This document shows positions 44,929-54,900 of a DNA stretch of 64,000 nt, one piece after another. Position 1 is the first letter of the stretch. The number at the start of each line of letters is the position of its first letter. The notes below the pieces were generated by a model. The model searched no databases and was not told the origin of the DNA. It saw only the letters and a program-made list of their open reading frames with translations. This DNA comes from Flavobacterium phragmitis (GTDB taxonomy: Bacteria > Bacteroidota > Bacteroidia > Flavobacteriales > Flavobacteriaceae). Where the stretch lies: contig NZ_FOMH01000018.1 in assembly GCF_900112575.1 (NCBI RefSeq), positions 1 to 64,000 on the forward strand, written 5' to 3'. The position numbers and the translations under genes are program-made.

Positions 44929-47032
44929 AAGCTAAGTGTTTTTGGTTGTTGGCATGAAGTAATTCTTCATCGCATTTTGGACAGTATTCATGTTCTCCGT
45001 TCAAATACCCGTGAACAGGGCAAATACTGAAAACGGGAGTTACGGTTATATAAGGCAGTTTAAAGTTGGTTAAAACCTTTTTGACAAAGTTTTTACAGGC
45101 TTCTGGACTGCTTATTTTTTCTCTCATATAAAGATGCAAAACTGTACCACCAGTATATTTGCATTGTAATTCATCCTGAAGTAATAAGGCTTCAAAAGGA
45201 TCTTCGGTATAATCTACCGGAATTTGAGAACTATTAGTATAATAAATGTTCTTGTCGTGTCCCGCTTGCAAAATCTCCGGAAAACGTTTTTTATCTTCTT
45301 TTGCAAAACGATAGGTTGTGCCTTCGGCTGGTGTTGCTTCCAGATTATAAAGATTTCCCGTTTCTTCCTGAAATTGTTTCATTCGCAATCTTATATAATC
45401 AAGAATCTCGGTGGCAAAATGAATTCCAGAATTGTCGGTGATATTCTGTTTTCCTTCCGTGAAATTAATGACCATTTCGTTCATTCCGTTTACACCAATT
45501 GTTGAAAAGTGGTTTCTAAAATGCTTTAAGTAACGCTGCGTATATGGATATAAACCACGATCATACATTTCTTGAATAAACTTCCTTTTTTTCTCTAAAG
45601 TCGATTTTGCAATAGTCAGCAACTCATCCAAATGTGAAAATAAATTGATAATATTTCCTTTATGCAAATAACCCAAACGCGCCATGTTAATAGTTACAAC
45701 GCCGATGCTTCCTGTCATTTCTGCACTTCCAAAAAGTCCGTTGCCACGTTTTAATAATTCCCTTAAGTCGAGTTGTAATCGACAGCACATACTTCTTACA
45801 GCGTTGGGTTTATAAGCGTCGGGGTTTTCAATTCGGTTTCCGTTATCATCCAAAAGATATTGGCTTCCAATAAAATTCTGAAAATAAGACGAACCAATTT
45901 TAGCCGTGTTTTCAAATAACAAATCAACATTTTCGCCATTCCAGTCAAAATCTTCTGTGATATTAACTGTTGGAATAGGGAAGGTAAACGGCTGTCCGTT
46001 GGCATCACCTTCAGTCATAATGGTGTAATATGCCTTATTGATGAGATTCATTTCCGTTTGAAAATCAGCATATTTTAGATTTTCCAATTTGGAAACGCCT
46101 CTTTTTTGAGCTTCTTGAATCAGATTTTCATCCGTAACATTTAAAAACAAATGCAGGTCATTTTTCGTCGGAATTTGTTCTTTTAGATCTTCAGGTACAT
46201 TCCAGTCCAGCGTAATATTCGTAAAGGGCGATTGCCCCCAGCGTGCTGGAACATTCAGATTATAAACAAAACTTCTAACGGCTTTTAAAACCTCATCATA
46301 GGTAAGCTGATCTTTAAAAACATAAGGAGCTAGGTAAGTATCAAAAGAACTGAAAGCCTGAGCGCCCGCCCATTCGCTTTGCAAAATTCCTAAGAAGTTG
46401 GCCATTTGTCCCAATGCTTCTCTAAAATGAGAAGGAGGTCTGCTCTCGACACGGCCGCGCACGCCGTTAAATCCTTCGTTCAAGAGCACGCGCAGGCTCC
46501 ACCCAGCGCAGTATCCGGTAAGACAATCCAAATCATGGATATGTATGTCGCCATTCCTATGAGCAGATCCTTCTTCTTTATTATATATTTTATCCAGCCA
46601 GTAATTGGCGATTACTTTTCCCGCGGTATTACTGACAAGTCCCGCGTTTGAATACGAAATATTCGCATTGGCATTAATTCGCCAATCTGACTGGTTAATG
46701 TACTCTTCTACAGTCTGTGTACTGTCGATATATGTAGTGTCATCATTTAACCCATTAACATGTTCACGCTGCAGTTTTCTGGTGTGTCTATAGATGATAA
46801 ACGAACGCATGGTTTGGAAATAGCCATTTTCAAAAAGCACCCTTTCGATCATGTCCTGAATTTCTTCTACAGGCCAGGAATACTTTACCTCAAGACCTGA
46901 AAGGACAATTTTATAGATTTTTTTATCAAAAGTTTTATTGACACTTTGAAAAGCTTTTTGAATTGCGTCATGAATTTTATAAGCCTCGAAAGGTTTATAA
47001 TCTCCATTGCGTTTGATGACATATTTTTCCAT
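44909..47032 (-). CDS. nrdD: Anaerobic ribonucleoside-triphosphate reductase, large part
   Basis: 707 residues. An ATP-cone allosteric domain (about 1-95, VIKRNGDYKPFEAYKIHDAI) is followed by the class III catalytic barrel (HIHDLDCLTGYCAGWSLRVL, PSHFREALGQMANFLG, NRIENPDAYKPNAVRSMCCR). The end is a metal-binding segment ICPVHGYLNGEHEYCPKCDE, after which only about 18 residues remain. The glycyl-radical loop expected a little further on is absent from this frame and is found in the overlapping short ORF. The enzyme makes dNTPs without oxygen. It begins 14 bp after ric, in a low-oxygen operon, and is upstream of nrdG. Confidence 0.9.
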   Translation of the reverse strand: MEKYVIKRNGDYKPFEAYKIHDAIQKAFQSVNKTFDKKIYKIVLSGLEVKYSWPVEEIQDMIERVLFENGYFQTMRSFIIYRHTRKLQREHVNGLNDDTTYIDSTQTVEEYINQSDWRINANANISYSNAGLVSNTAGKVIANYWLDKIYNKEEGSAHRNGDIHIHDLDCLTGYCAGWSLRVLLNEGFNGVRGRVESRPPSHFREALGQMANFLGILQSEWAGAQAFSSFDTYLAPYVFKDQLTYDEVLKAVRSFVYNLNVPARWGQSPFTNITLDWNVPEDLKEQIPTKNDLHLFLNVTDENLIQEAQKRGVSKLENLKYADFQTEMNLINKAYYTIMTEGDANGQPFTFPIPTVNITEDFDWNGENVDLLFENTAKIGSSYFQNFIGSQYLLDDNGNRIENPDAYKPNAVRSMCCRLQLDLRELLKRGNGLFGSAEMTGSIGVVTINMARLGYLHKGNIINLFSHLDELLTIAKSTLEKKRKFIQEMYDRGLYPYTQRYLKHFRNHFSTIGVNGMNEMVINFTEGKQNITDNSGIHFATEILDYIRLRMKQFQEETGNLYNLEATPAEGTTYRFAKEDKKRFPEILQAGHDKNIYYTNSSQIPVDYTEDPFEALLLQDELQCKYTGGTVLHLYMREKISSPEACKNFVKKVLTNFKLPYITVTPVFSICPVHGYLNGEHEYCPKCDEELLHANNQKHLAYENKNA

Positions 47033-47046
47033 AGTTTATTCTTAAT

Positions 47047-47778
47047 TTATGACACTTTTTCAAAAGTTTTTTCAAGTTCGATTGCTTTAGGGAATAAAAT
47101 ATTATTCTCCATGTGAATGTGTTTTTTTAAATCTTTGTCAAATTCTTGCAACATGGCAAAGGCAGCTTTGTAGGTTGCACAGGATTCAACCGGCGGTGTA
47201 TAATTATTGGTTAAAGCTGCAATTCTTTTAAAACGCTGTCCTTCGGTTATATGATCTTCTCTTAATGAAACAATTGGATTTTCGATACTAAAAAAAGGCG
47301 GTAGATCAAACGGAGTCCCTTTACTTTGAGCCGATTTCATTTTTTTAATAAAAGGAAAAACCACCAATTCTTCTCTTTTCATATGAGCAGTCAAATCCAA
47401 AGTGGATTTGGAGAAAATAGTATGTATTTCATGCAGTTCTGGATGAATCGCACCGTGAATGCCACACAGTTTGGTTAGATATTGGATAATAATCGGCGCT
47501 TTTTCCTCAATATATTTGTGATGCGTTTTGGTAATATAATCCGCAATCATATCTGCAGGCCACGATTTATAATCAAAGGACTGGTTGGCAGAACTGTTTC
47601 TGGCTTTTTCAATATGTTCGATAAGTTCACTTTGCTCAATGTCTCTTTTTTTGCATACTTCCTCAATGGTTCGATACCCTTTACAGCAAAAATCGATGTG
47701 GTATTTTGTGAAAATTGCCGCTGTTCTAAAATCATCTGCTACAATTTCGCCAATCGTGGTTTTATTTGTTAGTTTCAT
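47047..47778 (-). CDS. ric: RIC family iron-sulfur cluster repair di-iron protein (ScdA/YtfE)
   Basis: 243 residues from MKLTNKTTIGEIVADDFRTA; the open frame extends 21 codons further upstream into nadB but these residues are not family-like. The N-terminal ScdA-type domain has IDFCCKGYRTIEEVCKK (about 25-45). The hemerythrin-like part (about 75-243) shows the His/Glu pattern HHKYIEEKAP, HGAIHPELHEI, HMKREELVVFPF, REDHITEG and HIHMENNILFP, which binds a non-haem di-iron centre. It repairs clusters damaged by nitric oxide or oxidants. Its place after nadB, which makes iminoaspartate for the Fe-S enzyme NadA, and before nrdD fits a nitrosative or low-oxygen response. Confidence 0.9.
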   Translation of the reverse strand: MKLTNKTTIGEIVADDFRTAAIFTKYHIDFCCKGYRTIEEVCKKRDIEQSELIEHIEKARNSSANQSFDYKSWPADMIADYITKTHHKYIEEKAPIIIQYLTKLCGIHGAIHPELHEIHTIFSKSTLDLTAHMKREELVVFPFIKKMKSAQSKGTPFDLPPFFSIENPIVSLREDHITEGQRFKRIAALTNNYTPPVESCATYKAAFAMLQEFDKDLKKHIHMENNILFPKAIELEKTFEKVS

Positions 47779-47800
47779 ATTAGTGGGGGATTTATTGGTT

Positions 47801-49312
47801 TCAGCACATTTCTTTGTTTGATGCCTTGCATTGTTTGACAATGATTAAAGACACTGCAATCATATTTGAAAATTCTATAAACGGAATGGTTATTTCGTGT
47901 GTTTGCGTTAGCGAAACAGCATAATTATGAAGCTCTTTTATTTTTTCAAAAGCCAAATCGGCATCTCGTTCTTCACTGGTATAAAAAGCTGTAACGAGTT
48001 TTTGTAATTCTTTTTTTAGTATTTCGAAAGCCAGATAATCATCAACCTGATGTGCTTTTGGAAACTTTGGAATTAAGATTCTGTTTGAAAATAGAAATCC
48101 AGCAATTGTTCTATCTACATTCTCTGAAGCTTGATGCGCAAATACTAAGGCCTCTAAAAGTGAATTGGAAGCCAAGCGGTTTTTACCATGAAGTCCCGTC
48201 CTAGCGCATTCACCAATAGCATAAAGATTCGGAATGGCAGTTGCTCCATTTTGATCTACTTTGATACCGCCACACTGATAATGCGCGGCAGGAACAACTG
48301 GGATTAAATCTTTTTCAGGTTGTATTCCAAACTCGTTGCAATGTGCGGCAATGATTGGAAAATTAGTGTAGAATTCAACTTTGTTTAAATGTCTGCAATC
48401 CAAGTAAACATGATCTTTTCCGGTCAATCGAAGTTCTTTGCTGATAGCATTTGATACCATATCTCGTGTCGCCAGTTCACCTCGAATATCATATTTAAAT
48501 AAGAATCTTTTTCCGTCTTCGTTTACAATATGTGCACCAAAACCTCTTACGGCTTCAGAGATTAAAAACAATGGATTCTCTTTACTGGCATATAAAGCTG
48601 TTGGATGAAACTGTATATACTGCATATCCGCAATTTCTGCTCCTGCACGCGCTGCCATTGCAAGTCCGTCGCCAGTAGCAATTTTAGGATTGGTTGTGTT
48701 TTCAAAAAGCTGACCGCATCCTCCTGTACTTAAAACAGTGGTTCTGGTTCTGATGTATTTTATTCTATTGTGTTTTTTATCATAAAAGAAAGCTCCGGTG
48801 CAAGTTGTTTTATTTTTCTTGGTTTCGGTATTCAAGTCAATTACCATATGATTCTCCCAAATTTCTATGTTTGGCATTTTCTTGATTATTTTGAGCAGTT
48901 TACGCTCAATTTCCAATCCGGAACTGTCTTTATGATGTAATATTCTATGTTGTGAATGCCCGCCTTCCAGACCTAAATTCCATCGGCCTTTTTCATCTTT
49001 GTCAAATGAAGTTCCAATTTCGATTAATTCTTTAAGTCTTTCTGGAGCTTGCGTAATGACCATATTAACGATGTCTCTATCGCAAAGCCCGCCTCCAGAA
49101 CGAAGCGTATCATGTATATGTTTGTTAAAACTGTCTTTTATGAGGTCTGTCACCACCGCAATTCCACCTTGTGCAAGTTGTGTATTAGTATTTCTGGCTG
49201 CTTCTTTAGTCATTATAACAATGGATAAATCTGGGCGTTTTTGAGCCGTTTTCATGGCGAAAAATAATCCCGAAATACCTGAACCGATGATTAATATATC
49301 TGTTTTAAGCAT
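47801..49312 (-). CDS. nadB: L-aspartate oxidase
   Basis: 503 residues. The FAD-binding start MLKTDILIIGSGISGLFFAMKTA is followed by NTQLAQGGIAVV, the GGHSQHRILHHKDSSGL block and the C-terminal ARTGLHGKNRLASNSLLEAL motif, all diagnostic for NadB/SdhA-type flavoproteins of the NadB branch. It oxidises aspartate to iminoaspartate, and NadA condenses that with dihydroxyacetone phosphate to quinolinate, the NAD precursor. Under anoxia fumarate can replace oxygen as acceptor. It lies 32 bp after nadA. An open frame overlapping its 3' end belongs to ric only further in. Confidence 0.93.
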   Translation of the reverse strand: MLKTDILIIGSGISGLFFAMKTAQKRPDLSIVIMTKEAARNTNTQLAQGGIAVVTDLIKDSFNKHIHDTLRSGGGLCDRDIVNMVITQAPERLKELIEIGTSFDKDEKGRWNLGLEGGHSQHRILHHKDSSGLEIERKLLKIIKKMPNIEIWENHMVIDLNTETKKNKTTCTGAFFYDKKHNRIKYIRTRTTVLSTGGCGQLFENTTNPKIATGDGLAMAARAGAEIADMQYIQFHPTALYASKENPLFLISEAVRGFGAHIVNEDGKRFLFKYDIRGELATRDMVSNAISKELRLTGKDHVYLDCRHLNKVEFYTNFPIIAAHCNEFGIQPEKDLIPVVPAAHYQCGGIKVDQNGATAIPNLYAIGECARTGLHGKNRLASNSLLEALVFAHQASENVDRTIAGFLFSNRILIPKFPKAHQVDDYLAFEILKKELQKLVTAFYTSEERDADLAFEKIKELHNYAVSLTQTHEITIPFIEFSNMIAVSLIIVKQCKASNKEMC

Positions 49313-49344
49313 GTTATTTTGATTTAAAGTTGTTACAATTTTTT

Positions 49345-50277
49345 TTAAGATAATTGAAGCATTTTTTCAATTGGTTTTAAGGCTTCAATTCTCAGTTCTT
49401 CTGTTACCAGCATTTCTGGACTTTCATTTTTAAGACACAAATACAGTTTTTCCAACGTATTCATTTTCATGAAAGCACATTCACTGCAGGCACAGCTGTT
49501 GTCTTCTGTGGAAGGAGCCGGAATCAGCGTTTTGTTCGGTACAGCTTTTGAAAGCTCATGCAGGATACCGGCTTCTGTAGCCACAATGTAAACGGCGGCA
49601 GGATCCGTTTTAATGAAATTAATAATACCCGAGGTTGAGCCGATGAAATGCGCTGCTTTTAGAATATGACTTTCAGACTCTGGATGCGCCGCAATTTTTG
49701 CAGTCGGATTTTTATTGTATAATTCGATTAGTTTGTCCAATGAAAAGGCCTCGTGTACCACGCACGAGCCTTTCCATAAGACAAGTTCACGTTTGGTTTC
49801 CTTTTGAAGATAATTACCTAAATTTTCATCTGGAGCAAAAATGATTTTATTTTCGTCGGGTATCGATTCTATTATTTTTTTGGCATTCGCCGAAGTACAG
49901 ACCAAATCGCTCATGGCTTTTATTTCGGCAGAGCAATTAATATAAGTAACCACTACGTGATCAGGATATTGTTTTTTGAATTCGCTGAAATCTTTCGGAT
50001 CACAGCCATCTGCTAAAGAACATCCAGCTTCCCAATCTGGCAACAATACTTTTTTATCTGGATTCAAAATTTTGGCCGTTTCTGCCATAAAATGAACTCC
50101 CGCAAATACAATGATATCTTCATTTGTATTTTGTGCTTTTTTAGCCAATTCAAGACTGTCCCCAATAAAATCTGCTATTTCCTGTATGTTCTCATCCTGA
50201 TAATAATGAGCCAGAATAACAGCATTTTTTTCCTGTTTCAATCGGGTTATTTCTTGTATTAGAAAGTTCTTATCCAT
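49345..50277 (-). CDS. nadA: Quinolinate synthase
   Basis: 310 residues with the three-fold-symmetric NadA layout: AVILAHYYQDENIQEIADFI at the start, GCSLADGC (first cluster cysteine region), YINCSAEIKAMSD and the C-terminal NSCACSECAFMKMN, whose cysteines complete the [4Fe-4S] site. The enzyme is oxygen- and NO-sensitive. It is the first gene of the line nadA-nadB-ric-nrdD-nrdG, all on the minus strand with short gaps. A Crp/FNR-type box lies 92 bp upstream. Confidence 0.94.
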   Translation of the reverse strand: MDKNFLIQEITRLKQEKNAVILAHYYQDENIQEIADFIGDSLELAKKAQNTNEDIIVFAGVHFMAETAKILNPDKKVLLPDWEAGCSLADGCDPKDFSEFKKQYPDHVVVTYINCSAEIKAMSDLVCTSANAKKIIESIPDENKIIFAPDENLGNYLQKETKRELVLWKGSCVVHEAFSLDKLIELYNKNPTAKIAAHPESESHILKAAHFIGSTSGIINFIKTDPAAVYIVATEAGILHELSKAVPNKTLIPAPSTEDNSCACSECAFMKMNTLEKLYLCLKNESPEMLVTEELRIEALKPIEKMLQLS

Positions 50278-50368
50278 TTTTATAATCCTAATAAAAGGTT
50301 GGTTTGGAAGTGCGTTTAAGCATATAATTTTAATAGGGTAAATGTATTATCATCATTTCTTTCAAAAC

Positions 50369-50382
50369 ATGATTCAAATCAT
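50369..50382 (-). promoter_or_regulatory. FNR-like box before nadA
   Basis: ATGATTCAAATCAT: TGAT-N4-ATCA core as in FNR sites (TTGAT-N4-ATCAA), with 6-bp arms. It lies 92 bp before the nadA start. No FNR with iron-sulfur cysteines is encoded in this window. Confidence 0.45.
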
Positions 50383-50536
50383 ACTGTTAAAAGTTTATTT
50401 TGTTATATTACGCGGTGGGGAGGTTTTTTCCAAATGAATTTTAATCAGCTATTTGAAGAAATTCTATGATAGTAGTTTAAGGAATATGAATTGTACAGAC
50501 TTCGGAGAATTTTTTTTGATAAATAGTACACAAAAT

Positions 50537-50567
50537 AAAAGAGCTGTCCTTTTGAGACAACTCTTTT
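50537..50567 (-). terminator. Hairpin terminator after the OmpA gene
   Basis: AAAAGAGCTGTC (50537-50548), 7-nt loop, GACAACTCTTTT (50556-50567), one mismatch, with T runs on both sides. It lies 21 bp after the OmpA-family stop. Confidence 0.75.
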
Positions 50568-50587
50568 CACATTTGGAAGTGTTAGGG

Positions 50588-51913
50588 TTATTTTCCGTCA
50601 ACTAAGATTAGGGAAACTCTTCTGTTGAGCGGTTTGTTTTCGGCCGGCATATTCGGAACTAATGGTTCGCTTTCTCCTTTTGAAAAAAGATGCATACGGC
50701 TGGATGCTATTCCTTTATTCTTTAAATAATAGGCTACGGCCTGCGCTCTCTGCATTCCTATTTCCAGATTGCGTGCTTTGGTTCCGATGTCGCAGGTATA
50801 TCCTGTAATATTTAAATCTGTATCTTGATTTGATTTTAAAATTTGGGCAATTTCATCTAATCTTGCTGCCAATTCTGGAGTTACGCTGGTGCTTCCAACT
50901 TCTTGAAAAGCCAAAGGTTTTTTCTCAATATAATTTCGTTCTTCTGTGGTCAGTTCTTTTTTAACGGGAGCTGTTTCCACTATTTTCTGCTGAACAGGCG
51001 GTTCTTGAACTGGCACTTCTTCTTTCTGAGTTACAGTTTCTGTTTTCTGCTGGGCAGGCTGCGGTTTGTTTTTAGCTAAAGAAAAACCTAATTTAAGCTG
51101 AACTCCTGCTGATAGATATCGGGTATCCTGAACAATTCTTTTATTTCCGATTGTGCCGTTTGCCTGAGTATTATCAATTCCATTTGGATCATAAGCCACA
51201 ATATTAAGATCTGGAGTTTCTTTGGCTAAATTGGTTAAACCATAATCCACATAAAGGCCTGTATAAAGCTGTGTTTTTTCTTTGATTTTAAAAGTAAGAC
51301 CTGTTTCTAAGCTTAATAAAAATGATGGATCTAAACTTGTTTTTGTTTCGTCTTTCCAACTGTTTACCTGTCCAAAACCATGAGATGGCAGATCATCAAT
51401 TAATAAATTTAAATCAGGATAATAACCGCTCAGTTGTAATTGATCAGCCGAAGCTTTTACAGTCTGTTTCCCCGAAAACAGCATTTTTCCTCCAAATCCA
51501 AGATACCATTGCGTGTTGGAAGCAAAAGCAGTTCTATACTGCACAAGAAGTGGAATCGCAGCGGAAATAAAATGCTGGTCTTCCTTGTATTTTGAAGGCG
51601 TCACGCGGTATTCAAATGCAGAAGTCTGATCGTCAACTTCGTATGAATTGATTGTGTTTCCCTCATTCAGTTTAAAACTGTTCTGATTGTACATTACATC
51701 AATTCCTGTAGAAACTCCCCAATGGTTGCTGAAGAAATAGGTATATCCAATACCAATTCCTCCTCCAAATTTGAGCGTACCGTTTCCGATAGTGCTGTCG
51801 TATAAAATTCCCGAAGGTCCTCCGTTTATTTTAACATTAAGTTCCTGGGATTTTATCGTGACATTAAACAAAATGAGTAATGCTATGGTGATTTTAATTT
51901 TCATCTTTTTCAT
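50588..51913 (-). CDS. OmpA-family outer-membrane protein, SprB-partner
   Basis: 441 residues. A signal peptide (ending near LFNVTIKSQ) is followed by an eight-stranded barrel-like domain (about 22-265, FGGGIGIGYTYFFSNHWGVS, FISAAIPLLVQYRTAF). A P/Q/E-rich linker (about 270-310) leads to an OmpA peptidoglycan-binding domain (LDEIAQILKSNQDTDLNITG, RAQAVAYYLKNKGIASSRM). The linker suggests it spans from the outer membrane to the cell wall. It begins 19 bp after the giant adhesin gene, and this pairing suggests it anchors or stabilises the adhesin or the secretion apparatus. Confidence 0.85.
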   Translation of the reverse strand: MKKMKIKITIALLILFNVTIKSQELNVKINGGPSGILYDSTIGNGTLKFGGGIGIGYTYFFSNHWGVSTGIDVMYNQNSFKLNEGNTINSYEVDDQTSAFEYRVTPSKYKEDQHFISAAIPLLVQYRTAFASNTQWYLGFGGKMLFSGKQTVKASADQLQLSGYYPDLNLLIDDLPSHGFGQVNSWKDETKTSLDPSFLLSLETGLTFKIKEKTQLYTGLYVDYGLTNLAKETPDLNIVAYDPNGIDNTQANGTIGNKRIVQDTRYLSAGVQLKLGFSLAKNKPQPAQQKTETVTQKEEVPVQEPPVQQKIVETAPVKKELTTEERNYIEKKPLAFQEVGSTSVTPELAARLDEIAQILKSNQDTDLNITGYTCDIGTKARNLEIGMQRAQAVAYYLKNKGIASSRMHLFSKGESEPLVPNMPAENKPLNRRVSLILVDGK

Positions 51914-51932
51914 TTTAAATTAAGTCTCATTT

Positions 51933-54900
51933 TTACTTAACCAATAAGTTGATTGTTTTTTTCTGACCATTACTCAGTGAAAGAACGACAACATAAATTG
52001 CTACCTGAGAAGGAGCAGTAATCTGGTTTTGAGGTTTTACATTAGTGATGGTCTGCACTAATTTTCCAGTAATATCAAAAATGGTAATCTCGGCTCCATT
52101 CAGCTGAGATTCGCTGAAGTCACACTCTAAAGTAAACTCATTTGTAGGTCTTATTGGATTAGGATGTATTTTCAAGCTTTTTGAAAAAGATGTTCCTGTG
52201 GCTTCAATCGGGCAGGATTTAATTGAACTGCCCTCTGTATTTTTAGCAACAACGTAATAAGAACCATTTAATGGCTGGTTTTCGCTGTAATACTGTCGTG
52301 TAGCACCAGAAACTGCATTTCCATTTTTGTACCATTGGTAGCTTGTAAAACTATTAGACTTATTATCAAATAAAAGAACATCTGCCCACTGCTGTGTGAT
52401 AAGTCCAGACTGGCTTACTTCGATAGGTTTTATTACAGCGAGTGCAGGATTATGATTTTGATCTCCGTTTTGAACAGCTGTAATCGTTGTGCTTCCAGAA
52501 TTCAAAATGGTTAAAGTTGATTCATTTATTGTACCGATTTCACTGTTCGTTATGGTATATGAAACAGTTAATCCGCTGTCAGTTGCTGCGTTTAGATTAA
52601 TAACAGTCGAATCATCACAGCCAAATTCTAAAGTCTGATTCCAGGTAATAGTCTGATTGGCTTTTGTGATTTCAAATTCAGCGGCAGTAAAAACAATTGT
52701 ATAATCTGCACCGGCACTAATGTTTCCTTGCGTGATATTGTATTTTCCAACGTTTTCTCCAGTTTCTCTGGAAAGCTGTCCCGTAATTATGGCATTGGTA
52801 TCTCCGTTAGCAAATCCTGTTGCCGTATAATTGAATACCGGATCAGAAGTGCCGTAAATTTTTGTATGCCCTGAAGATGCAGTTATATTCAGCGTATATT
52901 TTTCTGTGGTAAAACTAACTTCATTTCCATAGTTAATAAAACCATTATTGTTTACAGCATAAGTCCTAACATAATAAGTTCTATTTCCTCTAAGGTTAGA
53001 TAAACTGCCTGTAAAATCTCCTAATGATGCAGTTACATTTATTTTAGTATCTGCTACAGTTGGATTGGTATGTAAAGCATAAACAAAACCAACTTCTGTT
53101 AAACATTCTCCTTTATCCGTATTTATTCCGTCAGAAGAAACTGTGCCTGATAGTTTAACTCCAGAAACTGTTATTTCTGAAACACTTGCTGTATTAAGAT
53201 TGACTGGGTTTTCTGGCTGTTTTATTTCAATAGATGCAGATAAAGAACAAGAATTGCTGTCCGTCAAAATGACTTCATAAATTCCAGCCGCAAGACCAGT
53301 AACTGATGATGCAGTTGCTCCGTTATGTGGCCACAAATATGTGTATGGCACAGTTCCTCCCGTTGCTGTTATTGTAGCGGAACCATTATTTCCGTTATGA
53401 CAGGAAACATCTTCAGCGGTAATATTTGCAGCTAAAACATTCGGTTCTGTAATTGTAATTGTTTTAGAAATTGAACATGAATTTGCATCAGTTGCGGTTA
53501 CGGTATAAATTCCCGCAGAAAGACCATTGGCTGTTGCCGCAGTTCCGCCAGAAGGAGCCCAAGAATAAGTATAAGTTCCAGTTCCGCCAGATACAGTTAC
53601 AGAAGCAGAACCGTTATTTCCTGAATTACAAGAAACATTGGTTTGTGAACCTGTTATTGAAAGTACTGGAGGTTCTGTGATTTGAACGGTTTTGGTTGTA
53701 AAACATCCGTTTGAATCTGTAACGGTAACCGTGTATATGTTGGGACTTAATCCTGTTGCTGTTGCTTCAGTTCCTCCAGAAGGTGACCAAGAGTAGGTGT
53801 AAGTTCCAGTTCCCCCAGAAGCAGTTACTGTAGCTGTACCATTATTAGCACCATTACATAAAACATCTGTTTTGGATATCGCCGCAGTAAGCTGATCAGG
53901 CTCTGTTATAGTAACAAATGCTGTTGTCTCGCATAGATTAGCATCTTTAATTGTTACGGTATAATTTCCTGCGGCAAGTCCATTAGCAGTTGCGTTTGTT
54001 CCTCCTGTAGGAAACCATTGATAGGTATATGTGCCAGTTCCGCCAGTGACATTTACCGTTGCAGTTCCATTAGAACCTCCATTGCATGCAACATCAGTTT
54101 TAGAAGTTGTTGCGGTAAGCGTATCAGGTTGTGTTAGGGTAAAAGTTTGTGTCTTTTTACAAAGGTTAGCATCTGTAACTGTTAAAGTATAAGTTCCAGC
54201 AGAAAGACCAGTTGCAGTTGTACCGTTTCCACCAGAAGGAGCCCATGAATAACTATATGTACCAGTTCCTCCAGCTACTGTAGCGCTCAAAGATCCGTTG
54301 CTTCCTCCATTACAGGTAACATTTGTTTGCGGACCAGGTGTTATGGTAAGGACTGGTGGCTCCGTTATTGTAAAGTTTTTGATAATAGAACAACCATTAC
54401 TAGCGGTGATTTTTACAGAATAGTTGCCTGCAACAAGATTACTAGCAGTGTCAGTGCTGCTTACATACGGAGACCAAACATAACTGAATGGCCCAGGTGC
54501 TCCTGATGGAACAACAGAAGCAGAACCTGTGTTTGAACCATTACATTTTAGATTAGTTTGATTTGTACTGGCTACTAAAGTATTGGTTGTATTTATAGTA
54601 AAGTTTTTTATTAAAGCACATCCATTTGCATCTGTGATTTTACAGCTGTAATTACCTGCTGACAATCCAATAGCTGTGGCTGTAGTTTGTCCAGATGGCG
54701 TCCATAAATAGCTATATGATGGTGTACCTCCAGACGGTATTACAGTTGCTTCTCCACCAGAAGAACAAGTGGCATCTACTTGAGATGTTGTGGCAGTTAG
54801 TACTGTAGGCTGTTTAATGGTAATGATTTTAGTAATGAAACAACCATTTGCATCTATAATTTGACAACTATAATTCCCTACTTCTAATCCTGAAGCCGTA

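Larger units (their letters stand above)
50278..50587. other. Intergenic region nadA promoter / ompA terminator
   Basis: The 310-bp gap holds the nadA promoter side with the FNR-like box (50369-50382) and the ompA terminator (50537-50567). No ORF is supported in between. Confidence 0.6.

Noticed and set aside
47779..47841. Upstream start of ric overlapping nadB
   Set aside because: The 21 extra residues are polar and not family-like; the Met at 47778 begins the conserved domain.
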